The notes beneath the pieces are model-generated. The model was given only the letters and a program-made list of their open reading frames with translations, was not told the DNA's origin and did no database searches. From Stenotrophomonas lactitubi (GTDB lineage: Bacteria > Pseudomonadota > Gammaproteobacteria > Xanthomonadales > Xanthomonadaceae), in contig NZ_PHQX01000002.1 in the NCBI RefSeq assembly GCF_002803515.1, positions 372,001-436,000 of the forward strand: DNA of 64,000 nucleotides. Direction: 5' to 3'. Both the position numbers and the translations under genes were made by a program. This document shows, piece by piece, positions 1 to 7,626 of the stretch (its first letter is position 1; every line of letters starts with the position of its first letter).

Positions 1-213
1 ATTGCACTGGGCCAGTACCGCAACCGCGAGGGCGCCGAACGGCGCATGGCCGCGGTACAGGCCGCTGGCTTCCAGCCGCGGCTGGTCGCCAGTGGTGATG
101 CCGGCCAATGGTGGCTGGAAGGGCAGCTGGCGGCTGCCGCCGAACCGGCCCAGGCGCAGCAGCGCAGCGGCGCCGCGCAGCAACGGTCGCTGGAATGCAC
201 GCGACTGCGCTAG
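1..213 (+). CDS. C-terminal part of a SPOR-domain protein (5' end outside window)
   Basis: The open frame enters from the left edge and ends at TAG 211-213, giving the last 70 residues. It begins ALGQYRNREGAERRMAAVQ, which has the look of a SPOR peptidoglycan-binding repeat (short strand, then a helix of the type GAERRMAAVQAAGF, then PRLV). SPOR domains bind denuded glycan at the division septum. The last ~25 residues are a Gln/Ala/Arg-rich tail with no domain. Its promoter, start and N-terminal membrane anchor lie outside, so the full identity cannot be given. The tRNA gene follows 41 bp downstream on the same strand. Family assignment is by eye from a short fragment. Confidence 0.6.
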   Translation: MALGQYRNREGAERRMAAVQAAGFQPRLVASGDAGQWWLEGQLAAAAEPAQAQQRSGAAQQRSLECTRLR

Positions 214-254
214 AATTCCCAAACCACGGCACTGCCGTCGGCGTTTCACCCCGT

Positions 255-330
255 GCCGCTTTAGCTCAGTTGGTAGAGCAACTGTCTTGTAAACAGTAGG
301 TCATCCGTTCGATTCGGATAAGCGGCACCA
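255..330 (+). tRNA. tRNA-Thr (anticodon UGU)
   Basis: The acceptor stem GCCGCTT (255-261) pairs with AAGCGGC (320-326), followed by A and an encoded CCA (328-330). The D arm has TTAGCTCAGTTGGTAGAGC, the anticodon stem ACTGT/ACAGT encloses loop CTTGTAA with anticodon TGT at 288-290, and the T arm contains GTTCGATTC. UGU reads ACA and other ACN threonine codons. It stands alone; no other tRNA is visible nearby. I looked for a repeat of its 3' end that might mark an integrated element and saw none within the window. Confidence 0.97.
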
Positions 331-388
331 TCTCCCGGCTAACTCCAATTGCCCCTTTGTTGCCTGGGGCAGTCTCGTGCCTGTGTGC

Positions 389-793
389 CTACGCCGCATG
401 CAGCTGCAGCTCCACGTATTCCGCCAATCCCCGACACGCCAGCAGTAGCCCTTCGCGCGTTCCGTCGCCGATCTGCTGCTCGTCGCCTCCATCCACCCGC
501 ACACGTTCGGCGGCGTGGAATATTTCCAGCAAGGTGGTCAGCCCGGTAGCTGCACGGTCGGCGCGTGCCATGGCCATGCCCTGGCTGGGTGTCAGCGTTG
601 GTCCGCGCCACGGCTGACCGTCGGCACCATCGCCGCTGCGGATGCGCTGCAGGCAGCCTTGCAACGTGATCGAGTCCGGGACATCGACGGCGGAGGCGAA
701 CGCGGCTTCCAGTGGCTGCGCGAGCTCGGGGGGTAGGCGTTCGGCGGCGTCGCCCAGCGTGGCGGTCAGGTAGGGATAGTCAGGAGCGGACAT
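389..793 (-). CDS. Hypothetical protein (~134 aa)
   Basis: A 134-residue acidic, mostly helical protein starting MSAPDYPYL. The ATG at 793 is chosen because GAGGA lies about 9 nt upstream; the frame stays open for 35 more codons, but that extension is proline-rich and not protein-like. There is no signal peptide, membrane segment or motif that I recognise. The middle has a run TPSQGMAMARADRAATGLTT and the C-terminus EGLLLACRGLAEYVELQLHAA, which suggests a small helical bundle. It is a single gene, convergent with the upstream tRNA-Thr. It may be one of the small DUF proteins common in Pseudomonas and Stenotrophomonas, but I cannot name the family. Confidence 0.6.
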   Translation of the reverse strand: MSAPDYPYLTATLGDAAERLPPELAQPLEAAFASAVDVPDSITLQGCLQRIRSGDGADGQPWRGPTLTPSQGMAMARADRAATGLTTLLEIFHAAERVRVDGGDEQQIGDGTREGLLLACRGLAEYVELQLHAA

Positions 794-1292
794 GTGGGCA
801 TCCTCGGGTGCAGCAGAGGCGCCACCGGCAGAGGGTGGCGGGCGATGCGTGGTTTCCAATCCGGCGCTTGATGAAACCGGCGGGCACAAGGCCCCCACGC
901 ACCGCCCGCCATAAGGCAGCAGACGGATTGCCAGCCGGCGCCGTTCAAGAAGCAGCGACGCCGGCTGGCAAGCGTAAATACATCAAGCACTCAGGGTTGG
1001 AAGCCCCGGCCATCCGTTGTCGATGGCAATTCATCATGCGCACGCAGAATCACGCGCTGCCAGTCGATTATTCCGATGGCATCGCGCTGTTTGAAAGGAA
1101 GAGTGAATTATCGCAATTGGCTTGTCGTGGCCAATCACAAGACATAAACGACATTCTGCGCGGCGTGCTATTGGAGCCTGAAACAGGCCGTGGCGCCGCT
1201 ATCGTGCGGCGCAAAGTCAACTCGGCGTGTCAAGCCAACTTAACCACGTCCCCAAGCGATCGACTCAACCATCATACGCACCAGCTGGGCGA
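794..1292. other. ~500-bp gap without a convincing gene
   Basis: No frame here has a credible start, ribosome site or recognisable domain. The left part holds a perfect 13-bp inverted repeat (928-940 and 959-971). The right part (about 1030-1290) is visibly less GC-rich than the flanks and has a smaller 7-bp stem (1193-1199/1206-1212). It could be the remains of a decayed gene or the joint 5' region of the neighbouring reverse-strand gene (389-793), whose promoter must lie in it. Confidence 0.5.
928..971. repeat. Perfect 13-bp inverted repeat with 18-nt loop
   Basis: TTGCCAGCCGGCG (928-940) is exactly complementary to CGCCGGCTGGCAA (959-971). The stem is GC-rich but is not followed by a T run. 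It lacks the GTAG head of SMAG repeats, so it may be an unrelated REP-like palindrome or a terminator-like structure upstream of the 389-793 gene. Confidence 0.6.
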
Positions 1293-2228
1293 TCAACGCT
1301 GCCCCGGATCACCCGGCACCAGGTGCCGCCACGGGAACACATCCTTGGCGAAATGGCTGACATAGCCCCCCGTCGCTGCCTGGATGACCATGAACGACAA
1401 CCGTGGGCGCATGGCCTGCAGTGACTGCAGCTGTTCCAGCGTCAGCGCGCTGTTTCGCAGCCGAAAGGTGTGCACGGCGGCGAAGGCGTCGCTGGCGAAC
1501 AAGCGCTCATAGGCCGCGAAAGGCGTGACCGCATCAATCTCGCGCGCGTCGGCCCAGACGAACTGCAGTTCCGTCGATTCACTGAAATCCAGCAGGCCCA
1601 ACGTAGGCAGGTTGCGTGATGCGGCGAGGTTGTCGATGAAGCGCTGGGTGTCCGAGCCACCGCCGATATGCAGGCTGTGCAGGTGTGGCAGCGGCACCTC
1701 GAAGAACGCGGCGTCCGGTGCATTCGGCACCACCAGTTCGCTGAGGTGCGGCGCCCTGGAAACGAAGCGGGCGATCTCGCCGTCTTCTTCCATGATGGTG
1801 CCCGCGCGCTGCACCAGCGACATGTTGTGGTCGGCCGGTTCGGTCGGGGAGATCGACAACGAGCGCAGGCGCGGGAAACGCACGTCGCTGTCCAGCAGGG
1901 CAGTGAACTCCCACTCACGCGTGCCGTTGGCCCCTTCGTCCGGGCCGGTGAACGACAGCGACATGATCGCATCGGCCACGCGCTGATCGGACAGGCAGGC
2001 CAGCGTCCACGCGAATGGCTCCTCCCATGGGTTGCCGAAGAACTCCACGTGCAGGCCGCCGTAGAACGGCGCCACGGTCACCCGTTCCTGCAGCGCCGCC
2101 CACAGCGGGCCTGCCGGGTCCTGGATGTCCAGTTCATGCTCGGCCGCGCTGTCCAGATTGAACGCATGGATGCGTTGCTGCAGCGCCAGCAGCTGTTGCT
2201 GCGCGTGGTCGAAGGGCAGGGCGGTCAT
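1293..2228 (-). CDS. Leucine-rich-repeat-like hypothetical protein
   Basis: A 311-residue protein whose likely start is MTALPFDHAQQQ at 2228; the frame is open 75 codons further upstream, but that part is Arg/Trp-rich noise. The second half has spaced, leucine-rich strand-turn units such as FPRLRSLSISPTEPA, APHLSELVVPNAPDA, LPHLHSLHIGGGSD and LPTLGLLDFSESTEL, which look like degenerate leucine-rich repeats of about 25-40 residues. No signal peptide is present, so it is probably cytoplasmic. LRR proteins of this type usually mediate protein-protein contacts; I infer no more specific role. It is divergent from the DUF3011 gene at 2390 and stands alone. Confidence 0.65.
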   Translation of the reverse strand: MTALPFDHAQQQLLALQQRIHAFNLDSAAEHELDIQDPAGPLWAALQERVTVAPFYGGLHVEFFGNPWEEPFAWTLACLSDQRVADAIMSLSFTGPDEGANGTREWEFTALLDSDVRFPRLRSLSISPTEPADHNMSLVQRAGTIMEEDGEIARFVSRAPHLSELVVPNAPDAAFFEVPLPHLHSLHIGGGSDTQRFIDNLAASRNLPTLGLLDFSESTELQFVWADAREIDAVTPFAAYERLFASDAFAAVHTFRLRNSALTLEQLQSLQAMRPRLSFMVIQAATGGYVSHFAKDVFPWRHLVPGDPGQR

Positions 2229-2389
2229 GTGTGTGTACCGGACGTCCGTGTGATGCCACCGATGATAGCGCTGGCCCGATTGCGGTGGTCTGCGACCGGT
2301 GATCGGTGGCTTGATGTTCCTCACGACAGAGCAACTCCGGCAGCCCCCATACTGGTGGCCACCGCACACCTCTTGCCAGGAAGTCGACC

Positions 2390-3157
2390 ATGCGCCACCA
2401 CCGCCTGTCGTTGACCATCGCGCTGCTCGCCAGCGCCTTCGCAGCTCCAGCAATGGCCGCTGTGCCGTTCTTCAACGCCAGCTGCCCGGGTGGCATCGAC
2501 GTGCACGCCGACGATGGCGGGCCGGTCTACGTGCAGGGCCGCGAGACCACACTCAAGCGCTTCAACGATCGCTACTTCGAGGCGCGCGATGCCAACAGCG
2601 GCACCACGCTTTCGATCAGCACCGGCGACGACGGCACACCGCAGGTCAGCTACACCGGGCGCGGCGGCGCCAACGGTATCTGCCAGGTCAGCGGCGTCGG
2701 TTCCCCTGCGGCCGCAGAAGGGGGCAGGCAGCACCGGGATCAGGATCGCGATGACAATGCGGCGCTGCCACGGGAAGTGACCTGCGAATCCACCGATCAG
2801 CGCCAGGTGTCCTGCGACATGGACACGCGTGGCACTGTGGAGATCGTGCGCCAGCTCAGTCGTACCCGTTGCGAGCAGGGCAGCAGCTGGGGCCTGTCGC
2901 GGCATTCGGTGTGGGTCAACGGTGGTTGCCGTGCGACGTTCCGCAACATGTCCAAGGCCGCAGCCAACGCGCCAGCGGGCGATACCGCGCTCGGTGCGTG
3001 CAACGCGAGCAAAGGCGCACAGGGCACGCTGGTGACCCAGGTGCCGGTCGGAACCGATTACCAGGAACTGATCATCGATTATCCCGATGGACGTTTCCTG
3101 TGCATGATGCGCAACGACGGCCGGATGCAGAGCGTTACGCCGATCAAGCGGCGCTGA
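2390..3157 (+). CDS. Secreted DUF3011-domain protein
   Basis: 255 residues. A clear signal peptide (MRHHRLSLTIALLASAFAAPAMA) predicts export to the periplasm. After a ~100-residue N-terminal part with Cys pairs (FNASCPGGID ... NGICQVSG) comes a segment beginning CESTDQRQVSCDMDT and running through VEIVRQLSRTRCEQG and WGLSRHSVWVNGGCRA, the cysteine/aromatic pattern of DUF3011, found in secreted proteobacterial proteins of unknown function. Even numbers of Cys in this part suggest disulphides. A 10-bp hairpin terminator follows at 3206. It is monocistronic and convergent with the 3250-3750 gene. The function is unknown. Confidence 0.8.
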   Translation: MRHHRLSLTIALLASAFAAPAMAAVPFFNASCPGGIDVHADDGGPVYVQGRETTLKRFNDRYFEARDANSGTTLSISTGDDGTPQVSYTGRGGANGICQVSGVGSPAAAEGGRQHRDQDRDDNAALPREVTCESTDQRQVSCDMDTRGTVEIVRQLSRTRCEQGSSWGLSRHSVWVNGGCRATFRNMSKAAANAPAGDTALGACNASKGAQGTLVTQVPVGTDYQELIIDYPDGRFLCMMRNDGRMQSVTPIKRR

Positions 3158-3205
3158 GTCTGTGTCCCATGATTTGCAGTCGGGTATGTGGCTGCTCGCG
3201 CGTGA

Positions 3206-3229
3206 ATTGGCCTGCAGAAGCAGGCCAAT
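3206..3229. terminator. Bidirectional hairpin between convergent genes
   Basis: ATTGGCCTGC (3206-3215), loop AGAA, GCAGGCCAAT (3220-3229): a perfect 10-bp stem located between the convergent genes ending at 3157 and 3250. No long T run, so termination efficiency is uncertain. Confidence 0.65.
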
Positions 3230-3249
3230 GACGCTATCGCGTAGCTCCG

Positions 3250-3750
3250 TCAATCCTCGTGGGTGGGGCGGGACGGTTTGGCTGGGCCGACTGTGACTTT
3301 GCCGGACCCTCCGCCGCCGCCGCCATAGCTGCCGCCACTGATGGGCCCGGTGTAACCGCCGCCGCCGCCTCCGCCACCATTGCCATTCCCGCCGCCGCCG
3401 CGAGCGGGAGGGCTCGTCGTAATGGGTTCACGCGAAGTTCCATTCCAGTCCTGGCTATCGGTCATTTGGTAGGTCACGCAGTGGGACGCGTTGCAGATGA
3501 TGACTTTGGATCCTGGTTGGATGTATTCCTGGTAGCTTCCAAAATTGTTCTTGTTCGTTACCTGCACGTATCTGGTCAAAAATGCTTTCGTCGCTGTATC
3601 CGGAAGTGGGATCTGTCCACGACACTGCGTGCAGGACGCTGGGCCGAATACGGATGAAGCGTTGCCGAAGGGCCAGGTTGCATGCGCGAATGGAAGTGCG
3701 ACGACTGCTGCCAGGGCTGCGATTGCCGCAATAAGTATCTTTGTTTTCAT
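3250..3750 (-). CDS. Secreted glycine-rich protein with CxxC and CxxxxC pairs
   Basis: 166 residues. The N-terminus MKTKILIAAIAALAAVVALPFAHA is a good signal peptide. The mature N-terminal part has CTQC followed by IICNASHC, suggesting a small disulphide-bonded or metal-binding domain of about 70 residues. The remainder is a Pro/Gly-rich tail with long Gly runs ending GPAKPSRPTHED. I do not recognise the family. Base composition of the N-terminal half is lower in GC than most of the window, as is that of the neighbour at 3801-4715, from which it is 50 bp away on the same strand, so the two may be co-transcribed and recently acquired. Confidence 0.65.
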   Translation of the reverse strand: MKTKILIAAIAALAAVVALPFAHATWPFGNASSVFGPASCTQCRGQIPLPDTATKAFLTRYVQVTNKNNFGSYQEYIQPGSKVIICNASHCVTYQMTDSQDWNGTSREPITTSPPARGGGGNGNGGGGGGGGYTGPISGGSYGGGGGGSGKVTVGPAKPSRPTHED

Positions 3751-3800
3751 ATGATTAAGCCGTCTGTCTATTCTTGGTTCGTAGGATTATCAATCGAGAG

Positions 3801-4715
3801 TCATTCGCAGCATGATCGGTAGATTTCACTTGAGAGCTCTTGCGCGTTAATGATCTGCTCAGTCTGCATGCTGCTGGACAGGCGGCTTATCGATTCTGCG
3901 GAGTATTGGCTTGGATGCACGCGCTGCAGGGCCATCCAGTGGCCGAGACTCTTGGTGTAGGAGCGCTCGGCGACTATTCCTCTGTCATAGATGTTTGCGA
4001 GAGCTTCGATCGAATCCACGTTCCCTGAGGAAACAGATTCGCTTAGATATTCCACAGCGTTCCGGCGATAGTCGATCAGCCTGCTGGGATCTGACAAAAC
4101 TTCAGTGAGATCGCCGATGGCAGTACGAGGGTTCTGGGCGTACATCAGTCTGGCTTCAATCGACCCTTGGGCGGCTGCCAGTGAAAGCCAGTTTTCTCCC
4201 GTGATGTCGGTCCGTTCGGCAATCGCCTTGCAGTTCTCGATTTCTTCTTCGATACGCCTCGAGAACTGCTCGGCAAGACCCATGGATGAGTACACCTTGT
4301 ACTCACCGTCGTCGCCGGGATCGAGGGCGCGTTTGCAACTGGCAACCCTTGCGTGTATTTCGTAGCTTGCCTGGCTGTCGCCTGTTTTTGATCGCTGTAC
4401 TCTCTCGTCGATGTAGCTTGTGGCATCTCCTTTGTACTCGGGGCTCTTGATGTCGATCAGGAACGCCTTGGGTCCCAATGCGATGTGCGTATTGACCGGC
4501 GCGGTGGATCGCTGTGCATCGGTCCTTGCAGTACGCGGATCGGCCATTTCATGGGTAGATGCCGCACCCTCCAACTCCAGAAGTGACGCGTGCCCTGCCG
4601 AGGAGGTGTCGGCGCCGGATACCGAGCAGGACGCCGTCAACACCGTGAGCGTGCCGATACACAAGCGCTTGCTGAGTGGCCTCGGGAAGCTGGGTGAGAT
4701 TTTTCTTCGATTCAA
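3801..4715 (-). CDS. Putative lipoprotein of unknown function, helical-repeat C-terminus
   Basis: The frame is open from 4838, but the first ~40 codons are not protein-like. I place the start at a TTG (4715), which gives a basic N-terminus, a hydrophobic stretch LCIGTLTVLTASC with a possible lipobox cysteine, and 304 residues; GGAGG lies about 16 nt upstream, which is far, so the start is unsure. The C-terminal half contains short helical units (NWLSLAAAQGSIEARLMYA; RRNAVEYLSESVSSGNVDS; IEALANIYDRGIVAERSYTK) reminiscent of Sel1-like repeats. GC content and codon use (many AGC/TCG, ATA, AGA codons) differ from neighbours. Function unknown; probably periplasmic or outer-membrane bound. Confidence 0.55.
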   Translation of the reverse strand: MNRRKISPSFPRPLSKRLCIGTLTVLTASCSVSGADTSSAGHASLLELEGAASTHEMADPRTARTDAQRSTAPVNTHIALGPKAFLIDIKSPEYKGDATSYIDERVQRSKTGDSQASYEIHARVASCKRALDPGDDGEYKVYSSMGLAEQFSRRIEEEIENCKAIAERTDITGENWLSLAAAQGSIEARLMYAQNPRTAIGDLTEVLSDPSRLIDYRRNAVEYLSESVSSGNVDSIEALANIYDRGIVAERSYTKSLGHWMALQRVHPSQYSAESISRLSSSMQTEQIINAQELSSEIYRSCCE

Positions 4716-4973
4716 CGCAGGAACATCCTTGCCTCCAATTTGGGGCGAGCACCTTCGCTGCGCCGACGGGAAAGCGATAGAGCCGTATCCGTCAGTGTGG
4801 AGAACCCCATCACAGGCGGAAGAACTTCTGATCCACAAGGCCGGGGAAGCCCTACGCGCGGTTGCCCGTCGTCCCTTTGCGGCATGGCGGCGCCATCCCC
4901 TGCTGCACCGCCGCGAGTGGTGTCACATGCGTCTGGCTAGACTGTGCTTCTTTTTCGTTCGCAGGAGGCACCC

Positions 4974-5894
4974 ATGGCCCATCATCCCGCCGTTACCCTG
5001 ATCGGCGTCCCCACCGACATCGGGGCGGGCCATCGCGGCGCGCGGCTGGGGCCAGAAGCCCTGCGCGTGGCTGGCCTGCCTGAAGCACTGGAAGCGCGTG
5101 GCGTGGACGTGCGCGACCTCGGCAACCTGGACGGCCCGCGCAATCCGTGGACCGCGCCGGTGCAGGGCTACCGTCACCTGGACGAAGTGGTGGCGTGGAA
5201 CCACGCGCTGATGGAAGCCAGCTACGCCGAGCTGCAGGCCGGGCGCATGCCGATCATGCTCGGCGGTGACCACTGCCTGGGCATTGGTTCGATCACTGCA
5301 GTCGCGCGCTGGTGCCGCGAGCAGGGCAAGGACCTGCGCGTGCTGTGGCTGGATGCGCATTCGGATTTCAACACCAGCGATGTGACCCCGTCGGGCAACA
5401 TCCACGGCATGCCGGTGGCCTGCCTGTGCGGCCTCGGTCCGGATGCACTGACCAAGCTGGGCGGCACCTCGCCGGCCATCAAGCCTTCGCAGATGCACCA
5501 GATCGGCATCCGTTCGGTGGACCCGGAAGAGAAGCGCCTGATCAAGACCCACAAGGTCGATGTCTACGACATGCGCTACATCGACGAGAACGGCATGAAG
5601 CGCACCGTGGAAGCGGCGCTGGCCGGCATCGATGAGAACACCCACCTGCACGTCAGCTTCGATGTCGATTTCCTTGACCCGAGCATCGCCCCGGGCGTGG
5701 GCACCACCGTGCCGGGCGGGGTGAACTACCGCGAAGCGCAGCTGGTGATGGAGATGATCGCCGACAGCGGCCGCATGGGCTCGCTGGATATCGTCGAACT
5801 CAATCCGTTGCTGGACAACCACAACAGCACTGCCGAACTGGCCGTGGATCTGGTGGAAAGCCTGTTCGGAAAGTCGACCCTGATGCGCGACTGA
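4974..5894 (+). CDS. rocF: Arginase
   Basis: 306 residues, the normal length for bacterial arginase, which hydrolyses L-arginine to ornithine and urea in the cytoplasm. The Mn-binding residues of the ureohydrolase family are all present: GGDH with H100, DAHSDFN with D127, H129 and D131, and SFDVDFLDP with D230 and D232. The start at 4974 (MAHHPAV) is chosen over an upstream in-frame ATG at 4944 because AGGAGG (4963-4968) sits five bases before it. The gene is alone, divergent from the low-GC lipoprotein gene; no arginine permease or ornithine aminotransferase gene is adjacent. Confidence 0.93.
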   Translation: MAHHPAVTLIGVPTDIGAGHRGARLGPEALRVAGLPEALEARGVDVRDLGNLDGPRNPWTAPVQGYRHLDEVVAWNHALMEASYAELQAGRMPIMLGGDHCLGIGSITAVARWCREQGKDLRVLWLDAHSDFNTSDVTPSGNIHGMPVACLCGLGPDALTKLGGTSPAIKPSQMHQIGIRSVDPEEKRLIKTHKVDVYDMRYIDENGMKRTVEAALAGIDENTHLHVSFDVDFLDPSIAPGVGTTVPGGVNYREAQLVMEMIADSGRMGSLDIVELNPLLDNHNSTAELAVDLVESLFGKSTLMRD

Positions 5895-6060
5895 GAGGGT
5901 CTTGCCTGAACGGTTGGACGAACCGTTCACACGCGCTCCACGCCCCTGCCGCCAGATTGCACCTCACGCGGCAGTGTTGGCTTCAACCAGCCTGCCGCCC
6001 CGATCAATACAACCGAACCCCGTGATTGAGCGGTGTAGCGGCAAACCCAAGGAGAAGCCC

Positions 6061-6198
6061 ATGAAGCGCGTAGTTGCCCTGATGCTGTTGTCGATGTTCT
6101 CGGTGGCCCTGCTGGCCGGTTGCAACACCGTTGCCGGTGCCGGCAAGGACGTGCAGAAGGCTGGTGAGAAGGTTGAGGATGCTGCCAAGGGCAACTGA
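6061..6198 (+). CDS. Entericidin-type small lipoprotein
   Basis: 45 residues. MKRVVALMLLSMFSVALLAGC is a lipoprotein signal peptide with lipobox LAGC, and the mature part (NTVAGAGKDVQKAGEKVED) matches the entericidin A/B pattern NTxxGxGxDxxxxGxxixxaa. A strong ribosome site AAGGAG precedes the ATG. In Escherichia coli ecnAB form an antidote/toxin lipoprotein pair; here only one copy is present, as is common in Xanthomonadaceae, so a toxin-antidote role cannot be assumed. The gene has its own rho-independent terminator 24 bp downstream. Confidence 0.88.
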   Translation: MKRVVALMLLSMFSVALLAGCNTVAGAGKDVQKAGEKVEDAAKGN

Positions 6199-6221
6199 GC
6201 CTGAGGTGGTGCGCAGTACGG

Positions 6222-6250
6222 AAAAGGCCGGGATCTTCCCGGCCTTTTTT
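6222..6250 (+). terminator. Rho-independent terminator after the entericidin-like gene
   Basis: GGCCGGGA (6226-6233) pairs with TCCCGGCC (6237-6244) and is followed by six T; four A precede the stem. The form is a textbook intrinsic terminator. Confidence 0.92.
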
Positions 6251-6410
6251 CATGCACGATTGCGGGGCGTGGATGCCGCGTGTGGATGCGTAGTGAACCA
6301 TTCAAGCAGGTGAGCAGCGTTTTCATGGCTGGTTGACCGTGCTTCAACGTGCACTGCGCGATGCTGCAGCCACGGTAACAACGCCGTTGCATTCCAAGGA
6401 AGCCTCAGCA

Positions 6411-6632
6411 ATGAACAAAGACATCATTTCCGGCAAGTGGTCCCAGCTCAAGGGCAAGGCCCAGGCGAAGTGGGGCGATCTGACCAATGACGATTTCGAT
6501 GTGGCCGAGGGCAATGCCGAGTATCTCGCCGGCCGCCTGCAGGAGCGCTATGGCTGGGCCAAGGACCGCGCTGAGAAAGAGGTCCGCGATTTCCAGGACA
6601 GCGTGAGCAAGGACTATCCGGACTACAAGTAA
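6411..6632 (+). CDS. CsbD family stress-response protein
   Basis: 73 residues starting [18 protein letters not shown], followed by [15 protein letters not shown] and a C-terminal [12 protein letters not shown]; this is the CsbD/YjbJ pattern (short charged two-helix protein). CsbD proteins are strongly induced by general stress (sigma-B in Bacillus, RpoS in enterics) and are abundant but of unclear molecular role. The ATG at 6411 follows AAGGA; an upstream in-frame ATG at 6333 would add 26 non-conserved residues. It lies 212 bp after the entericidin-like gene, which is also typically stress-induced, but the terminator between them argues for separate transcription. Confidence 0.88.
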   Translation: MNKDIISGKWSQLKGKAQAKWGDLTNDDFDVAEGNAEYLAGRLQERYGWAKDRAEKEVRDFQDSVSKDYPDYK

Positions 6633-6668
6633 CCGGGCCACGCTCGCCCACCTTCTGCCCCCCACAGA

Positions 6669-6698
6669 CAACGCCCGCGCCGGAAGGTGCGGGCGTTG
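6669..6698. terminator. Hairpin between convergent genes
   Basis: CAACGCCCGC (6669-6678) and GCGGGCGTTG (6689-6698) form a perfect 10-bp stem between the convergent CsbD gene and the reverse gene ending at 6712; likely serves both. Confidence 0.65.
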
Positions 6699-6711
6699 CG
6701 CTGTGTGGCGA

Positions 6712-7518
6712 TCAGCGCGCCGGCGGGTCGGGCACGTAGCGGTTGGGGAACGCCTGCGGCTGGCGGTCCAGGCGCGACGGCGAATCGAGCAGGATGCCGC
6801 GCGCGCGCAGGTTGCGGGCGCTGTCGTAGCGCAGCTGCAGTACCTGTGCCGGGCTGCGGGTGGCGCGTTCGAAATCGGTATCGCGCACCGAGGAACTCTC
6901 ACGTGCACCATGGCCGGTGCCCAGCGCAGGTGCCTGCGACTTGGCCGAGTAACCTTCGATGCGGCTGGCACTGGCATCGGCGGCCGCCGAGGCTTCGGCG
7001 GCCTCTGGTGCCGGCCCGGCGCGATCACGCAGGATCGGCTGCGGACGCGGGTACCAGCGGCGCGCCTCTTCGAACACCGCTACGCCGACCACGCCGACGT
7101 TGTCGGGGCGGCCGGTGCGGCTGGCGTAGCTGCCGCTGGGGCTGCTGAAGACGAACTGGGCCACTTCATCCTGGGTCTTGCGCCAGCCGGTGATGTCGGC
7201 GCGCTGGCCGGGATTGAGCACGTAACCGGTCTGCGAGGGATCGGCATCTTCGCCGGAGATGGCGTTGACCCCGTCCACCGACAGCACCACCAGCACCCGG
7301 CGCGGGCTGTCGTTGTACAGGCGCACCGCATAGCGGTGGCCGCGCTCACCGGCCACCCAGCGCTGGCCGTCGGCCGGGTAGCTGCGCAGCTCGGTGCCGC
7401 GGTCGCGGTCGACCAGGGCCACGCGCACCGGGCCGTCCTGCGGCATCGGCGGGGGCAGCGGGGCCGGGCGGAAGCCGGCCAGGGGCAGGATCAGCAGCAG
7501 GGGCAGCAGGCGTTTCAT
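6712..7518 (-). CDS. Secreted hypothetical protein
   Basis: 268 residues from ATG 7518, chosen because it gives the signal peptide MKRLLPLLLILPLAGF; the frame is open 82 more codons across the trpS promoter, which is not credible. The mature protein has a beta-rich N-terminal part (VRVALVDRDRGTEL, RYAVRLYNDSPRRVLVVLSVDG, TGYVLNPGQRADITGW) that resembles a small extracytoplasmic sandwich domain, then an Ala/Ser-rich linker and a basic C-terminus. No catalytic motif is seen. It is divergent from trpS with about 108 bp between the starts. Family not recognised. Confidence 0.7.
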   Translation of the reverse strand: MKRLLPLLLILPLAGFRPAPLPPPMPQDGPVRVALVDRDRGTELRSYPADGQRWVAGERGHRYAVRLYNDSPRRVLVVLSVDGVNAISGEDADPSQTGYVLNPGQRADITGWRKTQDEVAQFVFSSPSGSYASRTGRPDNVGVVGVAVFEEARRWYPRPQPILRDRAGPAPEAAEASAAADASASRIEGYSAKSQAPALGTGHGARESSSVRDTDFERATRSPAQVLQLRYDSARNLRARGILLDSPSRLDRQPQAFPNRYVPDPPAR

Positions 7519-7626
7519 CGGGCGTCTCCAGCGGGGTTGGGTGAATGAACGTGCCGGGGGCCCTGACGGGGTTGACCGTGCGCACGGTAAACTGGCTCCG
7601 TTCATAGAAGGTTTCCGTACGCAGTC

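Noticed and set aside
255-330. tRNA-Thr as an integration site of a genomic island
   Set aside because: No repeat of the tRNA 3' end, no integrase and no foreign cargo is visible next to it.
6061-6198. Entericidin toxin-antidote pair
   Set aside because: Only a single lipoprotein gene is present; a second ecn gene could not be found within several hundred bases.
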